Positions 42,096-49,810 of a stretch of DNA of 56,629 bases are shown in pieces. The translations under genes were made by a program, and so were the position numbers. How positions within the stretch are numbered: position 1 is the first letter of the stretch; each line of letters opens with the position of its first letter. The DNA is from Rubrivivax sp. (lineage in GTDB: Bacteria > Pseudomonadota > Gammaproteobacteria > Burkholderiales > Burkholderiaceae_C). The DNA lies in assembly GCA_004210455.1 (NCBI GenBank), contig SEFA01000038.1:1-56629 (forward strand), given 5' to 3'. Below the pieces are notes generated by a model. That model saw only the letters and a program-made list of their open reading frames with translations. It did no database searches and had not been told where the DNA came from.

Positions 42096-43247
42096 TCAGC
42101 GCGCGACGGTCTCCGTGCGCGCGGCGCGGACGGCTTCGCTGAGCACGTCCAGCACCTGGATCGAGTCGTCCCACGCCAGGCAGGCGTCGGTGATGCTCTT
42201 GCCGTATTCCAGCTTCGAGGGATCGTCCTTGCCGGGGCTGAACTTCTGCGCGCCGCCCTTCAGGTGGCTCTCGACCATCACGCCGAAGATGCTGGTGCCG
42301 CCGGCGCGGATCTGCGCGGCGATGTCGCGCGCGACATCGAGCTGGCGCTCATGGTTCTTGCTGCTGTTGGCATGCGAGCAGTCGACCATCAGCCGCGTGT
42401 CGAGCTTCGAGGTCGCCAGGTCCGCGCAGGCCGCCGCGACGCTTTGCGCATCGTAGTTCGGCGCCTTCCCGCCGCGCAGGATCACGTGGCAGTCGCGGTT
42501 CCCCTTGGTCTCGACGATCGCGACCTGGCCGTTCTTGTGCACCGACAGGAAGTGGTGCGGCCGCGCCGCCGCCTGGATCGCGTCCGTCGCGATCTTGATG
42601 TTGCCGTCGGTGCCGTTCTTGAAGCCGATCGGCGCCGAGAGGCCCGAGGCCAGCTCGCGGTGGACCTGGCTCTCGGTCGTGCGCGCGCCGATCGCGCCCC
42701 AGCTGATCAGGTCGCCGATGTACTGCGGCGAGATCACGTCCAGGAACTCCGATCCCGCCGGCATGCCCAGCCGGTTGATCTCCAGCAGCAGCTGGCGCGC
42801 GATGCGCAGACCCTCGTCGATGCGGTAGCTCTCGTCGAGGTAGGGATCGTTGATCAGGCCCTTCCAGCCCACTGTCGTGCGCGGCTTCTCGAAGTAGACG
42901 CGCATCACGATTTCCAGCGTGTCGGCGTGCTGCTCGCGCAGCGTCACCAGGCGCTTCGCGTACTCGAGCGCCGCGACCGGATCGTGGATCGAGCACGGCC
43001 CGATGATCACCAGCAGGCGGTCGTCCCGGCGCTGCATGATGTCGCGGATGCGCTGGCGCGTGCCGACGACAAGCTGCTCCATGGCCGTGCCACGGATCGG
43101 GAAGAAGCGGATAAGGTGTTCAGGAGGCGGCAAGGGCGTGATGTCCAGGATGCGTTCGTCGTCGGTCTGGGAGGTCTTGTCCTGCGGCGAATACCAGCGC
43201 TCCGCCTGCGTGGCGCTGGGATAAGGACTGTTCGACTTGGCATTCAT
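42096..43247 (-). CDS. aroG: 3-deoxy-7-phosphoheptulonate synthase (DAHP synthase, class I)
   Basis: 383 residues. Condenses phosphoenolpyruvate with erythrose 4-phosphate, the first step of the shikimate pathway. Family blocks: LLVIIGPCSIHDPVAALEYAKRL, RVYFEKPRTTVGWKGLINDP, GARTTESQVHRELASGLSAPIGFKNGTDG, MVDCSHANSSK and GVMVESHLKGG. It is the allosterically controlled AroF/G/H type; which aromatic amino acid inhibits it cannot be read with confidence. An attenuator with an aromatic-rich leader peptide lies directly upstream, so expression is likely tuned to charging of Phe, Tyr and Trp tRNAs. Confidence 0.95.
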   Translation of the reverse strand: MNAKSNSPYPSATQAERWYSPQDKTSQTDDERILDITPLPPPEHLIRFFPIRGTAMEQLVVGTRQRIRDIMQRRDDRLLVIIGPCSIHDPVAALEYAKRLVTLREQHADTLEIVMRVYFEKPRTTVGWKGLINDPYLDESYRIDEGLRIARQLLLEINRLGMPAGSEFLDVISPQYIGDLISWGAIGARTTESQVHRELASGLSAPIGFKNGTDGNIKIATDAIQAAARPHHFLSVHKNGQVAIVETKGNRDCHVILRGGKAPNYDAQSVAAACADLATSKLDTRLMVDCSHANSSKNHERQLDVARDIAAQIRAGGTSIFGVMVESHLKGGAQKFSPGKDDPSKLEYGKSITDACLAWDDSIQVLDVLSEAVRAARTETVAR

Positions 43248-43301
43248 GGGTGACGCTTTCAGTGGTGGGCGGTTTGGCTCTTGGTGCCCGGGGCCCGGCC
43301 G

Positions 43302-43337
43302 AAAAAAAACCGCCGGGCTGGTGGGCCCGGCGGTTTT
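43302..43337 (-). terminator. Attenuator terminator before aroG
   Basis: AAAACCGCCGGG and CCCGGCGGTTTT (43306-43317 with 43326-43337) make a 12-bp perfect stem around an 8-nt loop, followed on the minus strand by eight T (43309-43302). It lies 22 nt after the stop codon of the leader peptide and 54 nt before the aroG start, so it can switch off aroG transcription. Confidence 0.9.
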
Positions 43338-43358
43338 CGAGGAATCTTGGCGCTCTGC

Positions 43359-43436
43359 TTATGCGTTCGCCTCTCCTCCGCCGGGGCGGTGCGAGAACCA
43401 AAAATAAGCAAAGTAAAACTTGGGTGCGGAACGCAT
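43359..43436 (-). CDS. aroG leader peptide (aromatic amino acid attenuator)
   Basis: A 25-codon frame, ATG 43436 to TAA 43361-43359, encodes a peptide with KFYFAYFWF at residues 6-14: four Phe, two Tyr and one Trp in nine residues. It precedes an intrinsic terminator and aroG. This is the classic layout of ribosome-mediated attenuation (compare pheA and trp leaders). No Shine-Dalgarno precedes the ATG; the predicted promoter would place the transcription start at or next to the ATG, so it may be translated leaderless. Confidence 0.85.
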   Translation of the reverse strand: MRSAPKFYFAYFWFSHRPGGGEANA

Positions 43437-43442
43437 GGGTCA

Positions 43443-43472
43443 ATAGTGCCTGTGCTCACGGCGGCGCGTCAA
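43443..43472 (-). promoter_or_regulatory. Predicted aroG leader promoter
   Basis: On the minus strand TTGACG (43472-43467), 18-nt spacer, CACTAT (43448-43443). The -35 is good, the -10 moderate. Transcription would start about 7 nt later, near 43436, the first base of the leader peptide. Confidence 0.5.
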
Positions 43473-43578
43473 GCGCCAAGGCGTGACAGCCGCCCGTGTC
43501 GCACGACGACATCGGGCAAGCCATCCTTCGTGGATTCCAGGGTCGGCACGTTCAAAAGGGTCAGACCACTCCGAAGGG

Positions 43579-45042
43579 TCAGGCCGTGCCGCCGACGGTC
43601 AGGCCGTCGATGCGCAGCGTCGGCTGGCCGACGCCCACCGGGACGCTCTGGCCTTCCTTGCCGCAGACGCCGATGCCGGTGTCCAGCTGCATGTCGTTGC
43701 CGATCATGCTGACGCGGGTCAGCGCGTCCGGGCCGTTGCCGATGATGGTCGCGCCCTTGACCGGGTACTGGATCCTGCCCTTCTCGACCCAGTAGGCCTC
43801 GCTGGCGGAGAACACGAACTTGCCGGAGGTGATGTCGACCTGACCGCCGCCGAAGTTGGTCGCGTACAGACCCTTGTCGATGCTGGCGATGATCTCCTTG
43901 GGATCCTTGTCGCCGCCCAGCATGTAGGTGTTGGTCATGCGCGGCATCGGCATGTGGGCATAGCTCTCGCGGCGACCGTTGCCGGTGGGGGCGACCTTCA
44001 TCAGGCGCGCGTTCATCGCGTCCTGGATGTAGCCCTTGAGGATGCCGTCCTCGATCAGCACGTTGCGCTGCGACGCGCAGCCTTCGTCGTCGACGTTGAG
44101 CGAACCGCGACGATCGGGGATGGTGCCGTCGTCCAGCACGGTCACGCCCTTGGCGGCGACGCGTTCGCCGATGCGGCCGGAGAAGGTCGACGAGCCCTTG
44201 CGGTTGAAGTCGCCCTCCAGGCCGTGGCCGACGGCCTCGTGCAGCAGCACGCCGGGCCAGCCGGGGCCGAGGACGACGGTCATCTCGCCGGCCGGGGCCG
44301 GGCGCGATTCGAGGTTGGTCAGCGCCGCGCTCACCGCCTGCTCGACGTAGGAGGCGATCATCTCGTCGGTGAAATACGCCAGGCCGAAACGCCCGCCGCC
44401 GCCGCCGGAACCCACCTCGCGGCGGCCGTTGCTCTCGGCGATGACGGTGACGGACAGGCGCACCAGCGGCCGCACGTCGGCGGCCAGCGTGCCGTCGGCG
44501 CGGGCGATGAGGACGACCTCGTGCTCGGCGGCCAGGCCGGCCATCACCTGCGCGATGCGCGGGTCCTTGGCGCGGGCCAGGCGCTCGGTGCGCTCCAGCA
44601 GGGCGACCTTCTGCGCGCTGTCCAGGCTGGCGATCGGGTCGGCGTCGCCGTAGAGGGCGCGGCTGCCGGAGATGACCGGCTCGGTCGGCACCTTGACGCG
44701 GCGGCTCTGCCCGGCCGACGCGATCGCGCGCACGGTGCGGGCGGCGTCGAGCAGCGCGGCTTCGGAGATGTCGTCGGAATAGGCGAACGCCGTCTTCTCG
44801 CCGGCGACGGCGCGCACGCCCACGCCCTGGTCGATCGAGAAGCTGCCGCTCTTGACGATGCCTTCCTCCAGGCTCCAGCCCTCCGCGCGGGTGGTCTGGA
44901 AGTAGAGGTCGGCGTCGTCGACGCGGTGCTCCGTGATCAGGCGCAGGGCCTGCGAGAGCGACGCATCGGTCAGGCCGAAGGGTTCGAGCAGCTGGGCACG
45001 GGCAGTGACCAGGCGGGCGAGGGTGGGTTCGCGCGAAATCAT
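43579..45042 (-). CDS. tldD: Metalloprotease TldD
   Basis: 487 residues, full length. TldD with TldE forms a heterodimeric zinc peptidase that trims peptides such as microcin B17 precursor and unfolded short peptides. The zinc motif HEAVGHGLEGD (HExxxH) is intact; other blocks are AFAYSDDISEAAL, RRGSLNVDDEGCASQRNVLIEDG, MTNTYMLGGDKDPKEIIASID and LDTGIGVCGKEGQSVPVGVGQPTLRI. The tldE (pmbA) partner is not in this window, as is usual because the two are unlinked. Confidence 0.95.
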   Translation of the reverse strand: MISREPTLARLVTARAQLLEPFGLTDASLSQALRLITEHRVDDADLYFQTTRAEGWSLEEGIVKSGSFSIDQGVGVRAVAGEKTAFAYSDDISEAALLDAARTVRAIASAGQSRRVKVPTEPVISGSRALYGDADPIASLDSAQKVALLERTERLARAKDPRIAQVMAGLAAEHEVVLIARADGTLAADVRPLVRLSVTVIAESNGRREVGSGGGGGRFGLAYFTDEMIASYVEQAVSAALTNLESRPAPAGEMTVVLGPGWPGVLLHEAVGHGLEGDFNRKGSSTFSGRIGERVAAKGVTVLDDGTIPDRRGSLNVDDEGCASQRNVLIEDGILKGYIQDAMNARLMKVAPTGNGRRESYAHMPMPRMTNTYMLGGDKDPKEIIASIDKGLYATNFGGGQVDITSGKFVFSASEAYWVEKGRIQYPVKGATIIGNGPDALTRVSMIGNDMQLDTGIGVCGKEGQSVPVGVGQPTLRIDGLTVGGTA

Positions 45043-45278
45043 CGGCTGATTGTAGGCACCGCCCGGGACACCCGCTCACTGCCGGACGGGGCCGACCCTC
45101 ACGGGGAGATGGTGACCGTCGCCCGGCGGCCGGCCGCGGTACCCGGCGGTGGTCGGTAGCGCCCGGTAGCAATCGCTTCACCGATCTTTACGGCGACCCG
45201 GTCACCAATTCCCGTCGGCTCCTCGTTGTCTCCCCAGCGGCAACGAAAACCGCAGCCAACCTCCCAAGGAGAACCTCG

Positions 45279-45617
45279 ATGAAGCGCATTTCCCTGTCGA
45301 TCGCCCTTGTGTCCAGCCTGATCGCCGCGTCGGCGTTCGCCCAGACCGCGCCAGCCTCGACGGTGACGCCGCGCGTCGACCAGCGCGAAGCGAACCAGCA
45401 GCAACGCATCGCCAACGGCGCCGCCTCCGGTCAACTGACCGCCAAGGAAACGCAGCACCTGGAAAAGCAGCAGGCCCGCGTCGACAACGCCGAGGCGAAG
45501 GCCAAGTCCGACGGCGTCGTCACCGCCAAGGAACGTCGCCAGCTGCAGAAGCGTCAGGACGTCGCCAGTGCCGACATCCGCCGCGCGAAGCACAACGACC
45601 GTACCGCCGGGAAGTAA
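45279..45617 (+). CDS. Small exported basic protein, helix-rich
   Basis: 112 residues. Signal peptide 1-~21 (SLSIALVSSLIAASAFA), mature part ~90 residues, highly charged and helical with two related stretches: QQQRIANGAASGQLTAKETQHLEKQQARV and AKSDGVVTAKERRQLQKRQDVAS, EF-hand-like in rhythm (D-G-V-V-T-xxE). This kind of protein is widespread in Proteobacteria without known function. A strong AAGGAGA ribosome site precedes the ATG. It stands alone between divergent tldD and convergent rsmI. Confidence 0.8.
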   Translation: MKRISLSIALVSSLIAASAFAQTAPASTVTPRVDQREANQQQRIANGAASGQLTAKETQHLEKQQARVDNAEAKAKSDGVVTAKERRQLQKRQDVASADIRRAKHNDRTAGK

Positions 45618-45655
45618 CCCGGATCTGATGCCGGCTTCCCCCTCTCTCTCCCGCT

Positions 45656-45744
45656 CCCGCACTGCGGGAAAGGGCAGGGGTGAGGGGCATCGCGCTGCCA
45701 CCATCCTCCCCCCCCAACCCCTCTCTTGCAGTGCAGGAGAGGGG
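45656..45744. repeat. Two variant copies of the dispersed hairpin repeat; terminator for rsmI
   Basis: CCCGCA-C-TGCGGG (45656-45668) and CCCCTCTC...GAGAGGGG (45718-45744, inner TTGCAGTGCAG also pairs) lie between the small exported protein gene and the rsmI stop, 1 nt from the latter. They are variants of the motif at 2858 and 18897. Confidence 0.6.
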
Positions 45745-45745
45745 C

Positions 45746-46678
45746 TCAAGACCCGTCGTCGTCGGCCGCCGCGTCCTGCTTCCATTCCAGCGCCTGCTGG
45801 TACAGCGCCTTTCGCGACTCGCCCGTCAGTTCCGCGGCGAGCGCCGCGGCCTGCTTCAGCGGCAGGTCGCGCACGAGCACGCGCAGCGTGCGCAGCGCCT
45901 CGTCGGGCAGACCGTCGGAGGTCGATGCCGCCGGTGCCGCGTGCAGCACCAGCACGAATTCGCCGCGCTCGCGCTGCTTGTCCTCGGCGAGCCAGGCGGG
46001 CAGCGTCGCGCAGGGCGCGGTATGGATGGTCTCGAATTGCTTGGTGACTTCGCGACACACCGTCAGCGTCTGCTCGGGCGCGAGCTCGGCCAGCAGCACG
46101 AAGAGTTCCTGGATGCGATGCGGCGCCTCGAACAGCACCTGGCTGTGCGGGGCACCGGTCAAGGCCTGCAGCGCGCCGCGGCGCTCGGCGGCCTTGGTCG
46201 GCAGGAATCCCACGAAGCGGAAGCCCTGCGCCCGCGCGTCGCCGGCGACGCTGAGCGCCGCCGCCGCGCTGCTGGCGCCGGGCAGCGGCACGACGCGAAC
46301 GCCGGCCGTCGCCGCCGCGGCCACCAGCACCGCCCCCGGATCCGAGATCGCCGGCGTGCCCGCGTCGCTGACATACGCGATGCGCTCGCCGGCGAGCAGC
46401 CGCGCGACCAGGCCTTCCGCCGCCTGTTGCTCGTTGTGCTGATGCAGCGCCACCAGCGGCTTGTGCAGTCCGAGCCAGCGCAGCAACTGAGCGCTGACGC
46501 GCGTGTCCTCGCAGGCGACCGCGTCGACCAGGCCCAGCACGTGGATCGCGCGCAGGCTGATGTCGGCGAGGTTGCCGATCGGGGTCGCGACGACGTAGAG
46601 CGTGCCGGCCGGGTGTTGCTGATGCCCGGCCGCGGCAGTGGCGGCGGCGATCAGCGAAGCGGACGGGGACGTCGACAT
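45746..46678 (-). CDS. rsmI: 16S rRNA (cytidine(1402)-2'-O)-methyltransferase RsmI
   Basis: 310 residues. Methylates the 2'-O of C1402 in 16S rRNA using S-adenosylmethionine. Motifs: GTLYVVATPIGNLADISLRAIHVL, CEDTRVSAQLLRWL, YVSDAGTPAISDPGAVLV, PLPGASSAAAALSVAG, FVGFLPTKAAERRG, FEAPHRIQELF. GGAG precedes the ATG by eight bases, fixing the start at 46678. The start codon overlaps that of divergent yraN by two bases, leaving no intergenic space. The order rsmI, yraN, SIS, dolP matches the E. coli yraL-yraN-diaA-dolP neighbourhood. Confidence 0.95.
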   Translation of the reverse strand: MSTSPSASLIAAATAAAGHQQHPAGTLYVVATPIGNLADISLRAIHVLGLVDAVACEDTRVSAQLLRWLGLHKPLVALHQHNEQQAAEGLVARLLAGERIAYVSDAGTPAISDPGAVLVAAAATAGVRVVPLPGASSAAAALSVAGDARAQGFRFVGFLPTKAAERRGALQALTGAPHSQVLFEAPHRIQELFVLLAELAPEQTLTVCREVTKQFETIHTAPCATLPAWLAEDKQRERGEFVLVLHAAPAASTSDGLPDEALRTLRVLVRDLPLKQAAALAAELTGESRKALYQQALEWKQDAAADDDGS

Positions 46679-47096
46679 GTTCAAGAAATTCTCCAGGGGA
46701 AGCACGGACGCCACGACGGCGGTGGACCGGCAGGCGCGCGGCGCCGAGGCCGAACAGCGCGCCCTCGACCATCTGCGGCGCCAGGGGTTGCGGCTGGTGG
46801 CGCGCAATTATCGGGTGGCGCGCGGACCGTCCGCGCGCGGCGGCGAGGTCGACCTCATCCTGCGCGAGCGCGACGGGACGCTGGTGTTCGTCGAAGTCCG
46901 CGCCCGCGAGGGCGATGCGCATGGCGGCGCGGCCGCCAGCGTGACGCGTCACAAGCAACGGCGTGTGATCTTCGCCGCGCAATGTTTCCTGCGGACGCAG
47001 GCAGTGCTGCCGCCGTGCCGATTCGATGTCGTGGCCATCGACGGCGACCGCATCGAGTGGCTGCGGGGCGCGTTCGATGTGCCGGCGGAGCATTGA
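46677..47096 (+). CDS. yraN: YraN family (UPF0102) nuclease-fold protein
   Basis: 139 residues from ATG 46677. UPF0102 core: RGAEAEQRALDHLRRQGLRLVARNYR, GGEVDLILRERDGTLVFVEVRAR (Holliday-junction-resolvase-like GE-x-D...E-V-K/R catalytic pattern), CRFDVVAIDG. Function not firmly known; the fold predicts DNA or RNA cleavage. The start is uncertain: this ATG overlaps the rsmI start, an ATG at 46638 lies inside rsmI, and a GTG at codon 16 (VDRQARGAEAE) lies just before the conserved core. Confidence 0.9.
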   Translation: MFKKFSRGSTDATTAVDRQARGAEAEQRALDHLRRQGLRLVARNYRVARGPSARGGEVDLILRERDGTLVFVEVRAREGDAHGGAAASVTRHKQRRVIFAAQCFLRTQAVLPPCRFDVVAIDGDRIEWLRGAFDVPAEH

Positions 47097-47143
47097 GACA
47101 GGCCCGGTCCGCACCCGATGCAGCCTTTATCATCCCCGCACCT

Positions 47144-47713
47144 ATGTTGGAACAACGCATACAACAACAATTCTTCGAAAGCGCGGACCTGCTGTACCAG
47201 ATCGCCGAAGGCCTGTCGCGCCCGCTGGCGGTCGCGGCGCAGATGATGGTGGACGCGCTGACGGGCGGCGGCCGCGTGCTGAGCGCGGGGCTGGGCATCT
47301 CGACCGCGGACGCGACCTACATGGCGTCGCTGCTGTCCGGCCGCTTCGAGCAGGAGCGACCCGGTCTGGCCGCGATCGCGCTGGACGCGCAGGCGCAGGG
47401 GTACGCCGATCCGGCGTCGGCGCTGATGCGCCAGATCCAGACCTTCGGCCATCCGGGCGACCTGCTGCTGCTGTTCGAGGCGCAGGCGAGCGGCGCCGCC
47501 GCCGCGCTGCTGCAGGTGGCGCACGGCCAGGAGATGAGCGTGATCGTGCTCAGCGGCACCCAGGACGACGACTGGCGCGGCACGCTGCTCGACACCGACG
47601 TGCAGCTGCGCGTGCCGCACAGCCGCTTCGCCCGCGTCGCCGAGGCGCACCGCCTGCTGTCGCACTGCCTCAGCGACGCGATCGACCTGCAACTGCTCGG
47701 CGCGGGGGAATGA
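47144..47713 (+). CDS. SIS-domain protein, DiaA/GmhA-like
   Basis: 189 residues, 47 nt after yraN. Full-length alignment to DiaA by eye: FFESADLLYQIAEGLSRPL, FEQERPGLAAIALDAQ, QTFGHPGDLLLLFEAQASGAA, MSVIVLSGTQDDDW, LRVPHSRFARVAEAHRLLSHCLSDAIDLQLLG. In its relatives the sugar-phosphate loop is CGNGGSA; here it is AGLGISTADAT, so the isomerase site is largely lost. In E. coli DiaA binds DnaA and times replication initiation; a regulatory role is therefore as likely as sedoheptulose-7-phosphate isomerase. Gene order supports DiaA. Confidence 0.82.
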   Translation: MLEQRIQQQFFESADLLYQIAEGLSRPLAVAAQMMVDALTGGGRVLSAGLGISTADATYMASLLSGRFEQERPGLAAIALDAQAQGYADPASALMRQIQTFGHPGDLLLLFEAQASGAAAALLQVAHGQEMSVIVLSGTQDDDWRGTLLDTDVQLRVPHSRFARVAEAHRLLSHCLSDAIDLQLLGAGE

Positions 47714-47834
47714 CCGCCCGCCGGTCACGACCCGACCCCAGCCCGCGAATTCGCCTTCGCCTTCGACCCTGAACTTGACCCCGACCCGGACGGCGATGCC
47801 GACGATTTCCTCCCCGACTCCCAAGGACCTCCGC

Positions 47835-48482
47835 ATGACGACTCCCACCCGTTGGAACCGCCGCCTGATCCTCGCCGCCGCGCTCGGCGGCGCCCTGCTG
47901 CAGACCGCCTGCGTGCCGCTGATCGTCGGCGGCGCCGCGGTGAGCGGCGCGCTGGTGGCGACCGACCGTCGCACCTCCGGCACCCAGCTCGAGGACCAGG
48001 GCATCGAGCTCAAGACCTCCAACCGCATCCGTGAGCAGCTCGGCGACCGCGTGCACATCAGCGTCAACAGCTACAACCGCATGGTCCTGCTGACCGGCGA
48101 GACCCGCAACGACGAGGACAAGGCCGCCGTCGAGCGCATCGCGCAGGGCGTCGAGAACGTCAGCAGCGTGCTCAACGAAGTCGGCGTGGGCATGCTGAGC
48201 TCGCTGTCCAGCCGCGCCAACGACGTCGCCATCGCGGCCAAGGTCAAGGCCAGCCTGGTCGACGCGAAGGATCTGATCTCGAACGCGTTCTACGTGGTCG
48301 TCGAACGCGGCAACGTCTACATCATGGGCCGCGTGACCGAACGCGAAGCCAACCGCGCGACCGACATCGCGCGCGGCGTGCGCGGCGTCCAGAAGGTCGT
48401 GCGCGCGATGGAGATCATCAGCGAGGCCGAGCTGGCCGCGATGGGCCAGTCGCAGCAGAACAAGGCCAAGAGCAATCCCTGA
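47835..48482 (+). CDS. dolP: BON-domain outer membrane lipoprotein DolP (YraP)
   Basis: 215 residues from ATG 47835 (AAGGA upstream). Lipoprotein signal LILAAALGGALLQTAC with Cys26. Two BON domains follow: IRIREQLGDRVHISVNSYNRMVLLTGETRNDEDKAAVERIAQGVENVSSVLNEV-type (starting ~70) and VAIAAKVKASLVDAKDLISNAFYVVVERGNVYIMGRVTEREANRATDIARGVRGVQKVV. DolP maintains outer membrane integrity and binds anionic phospholipid. Linked to rsmI-yraN-SIS, as in E. coli. A terminator follows. Confidence 0.93.
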   Translation: MTTPTRWNRRLILAAALGGALLQTACVPLIVGGAAVSGALVATDRRTSGTQLEDQGIELKTSNRIREQLGDRVHISVNSYNRMVLLTGETRNDEDKAAVERIAQGVENVSSVLNEVGVGMLSSLSSRANDVAIAAKVKASLVDAKDLISNAFYVVVERGNVYIMGRVTEREANRATDIARGVRGVQKVVRAMEIISEAELAAMGQSQQNKAKSNP

Positions 48483-48527
48483 ACGGCCGGGCGGTTTCCG
48501 CCTCCGTCTTCCCTCCGTTCCTGCTTG

Positions 48528-48554
48528 AAGGGACCGCACATGCGGTCCCTTTTT
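48528..48554 (+). terminator. Rho-independent terminator after dolP
   Basis: GGGACCGCA and TGCGGTCCC (48530-48549) form a perfect 9-bp stem with AA/TT extension, followed by a five-base T tract (48550-48554). It ends the yraN-SIS-dolP unit. Confidence 0.9.
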
Positions 48555-48766
48555 CATTGGCGGACGGGTCGGTGCAGGGCTGCCTGGAAAAGAGGGGCGC
48601 ATCAGTGTCGCGACCCGAGAGAACGGTGCGATCCCGACTCGTCGCTTTTGGGCTTTTTTGCGCCTCCTTTGACTTGCCTCACACATGAAGGCAGTCATTG
48701 CTGACGGATCGGTCAGCGCTCCTCATCATCGCGCCTCCCTCAACAGGCAAAGCAGAGGCCGAGACG

Positions 48767-49810
48767 ATGTACTTCCCCTATCTCCATGGCAAACAGAAGG
48801 AGGTGCTGGCCCTGCGGCACCTCGCACCGGTGCTCGGGTCGGAGGGCCGGCTGCAGCCGGTGCTGGAACCGGTGCGTCAGGCGGCGACCTCGGTGCGGCA
48901 CACGCTCGAGGCCTGCGAGACGCATCGGCTCCAGGTCTGGCTGGTGGTCAATCCGGTGCGCCAGGATTTCGAGCTGCTGCCGCCGGCGCAGTCGCTCGAA
49001 TGGGGCCGTCAGCTCTTCACGTCGTTGCCCAAGCGGCAATGGATCCATCCGACCCTGATGCTCACCCCGTCGCTGACGCCGAGCGTCATGCGGCGCTTCG
49101 TGCAGCTGTTCGGAGCCCGGCCGATGGGACTGGTCGTCGGACCTGACTCGCCCCCGCTGCACGAGGTGATGCTGATGCTCGGCGGCGCGCAGGTGCGCAT
49201 GGTCTTCTTCAAGGACATCGAGCCCCTGCCGGCGACGCGTGCGTTCCTCGGCGGCGCGGGATGCGTCTGGGTGGAGGACCGGCGGCTGCCGGAAAGCCTG
49301 GACCTGCGCGCCAGCGATCGGCACCTGTTCACCGACCGCGCGCTGACCTTCGCCCGGGACGGGCTGGCCGGGTTCTCGGACTACACGACGCTGCCGTCCC
49401 GGCCGGAGGCGCCCGAAGTGGCGTCGCGGCTCGCGGCCTTCCGGCTCAGCTGCCTGCGGACGACGCCGGACTCCGGGGAATTCTGGATCGAGCACTTCAT
49501 GGGCGGTCGCCTGGGTCCGGAGGAGGGCGGCGCGGAGGCCCGCTTCCGCCAGGCGCTGCTGGCCTTCCACGCGGCGCTCGAACGGACCGATGTCTGCTTC
49601 GGTCCCACCGAGGCGGTCCGGCGCTATCTCTCCGGCCTGATCGACGGCGTGGTGCCGACGCGCGCGCTGAGCAAGCAGTGGGAAGTGATGCACCACCTCG
49701 AACTGGTCAGCGGCGCGCTGGCGGGACGTTTCCCGCCGCCGCCGGCCGGCGGGGCGCCGCGCGGCCTGTTCACGCCGGGGCCGCGCTCAGGCGCACTGGA
49801 ATTCCGCTGA
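48767..49810 (+). CDS. sce7725 family-like protein, function unknown
   Basis: 347 residues from ATG 48767. The N-terminus MYFPYLHGKQKEVLALRHLAPVL matches my recollection of the sce7725 family, which often sits next to an sce7726 gene and is distantly similar to phage beta proteins. No sce7726 gene is nearby. A repeated alpha/beta pattern (VWLVVNPVRQ, PTLMLTPSLTP, MGLVVGPDS, RMVFFKDIEPL) suggests a TIM-barrel-like fold. Its 3' end overlaps the molybdopterin oxidoreductase gene tail-to-tail by 41 nt. A role in phage-related or defence functions is unproven. Confidence 0.6.
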   Translation: MYFPYLHGKQKEVLALRHLAPVLGSEGRLQPVLEPVRQAATSVRHTLEACETHRLQVWLVVNPVRQDFELLPPAQSLEWGRQLFTSLPKRQWIHPTLMLTPSLTPSVMRRFVQLFGARPMGLVVGPDSPPLHEVMLMLGGAQVRMVFFKDIEPLPATRAFLGGAGCVWVEDRRLPESLDLRASDRHLFTDRALTFARDGLAGFSDYTTLPSRPEAPEVASRLAAFRLSCLRTTPDSGEFWIEHFMGGRLGPEEGGAEARFRQALLAFHAALERTDVCFGPTEAVRRYLSGLIDGVVPTRALSKQWEVMHHLELVSGALAGRFPPPPAGGAPRGLFTPGPRSGALEFR

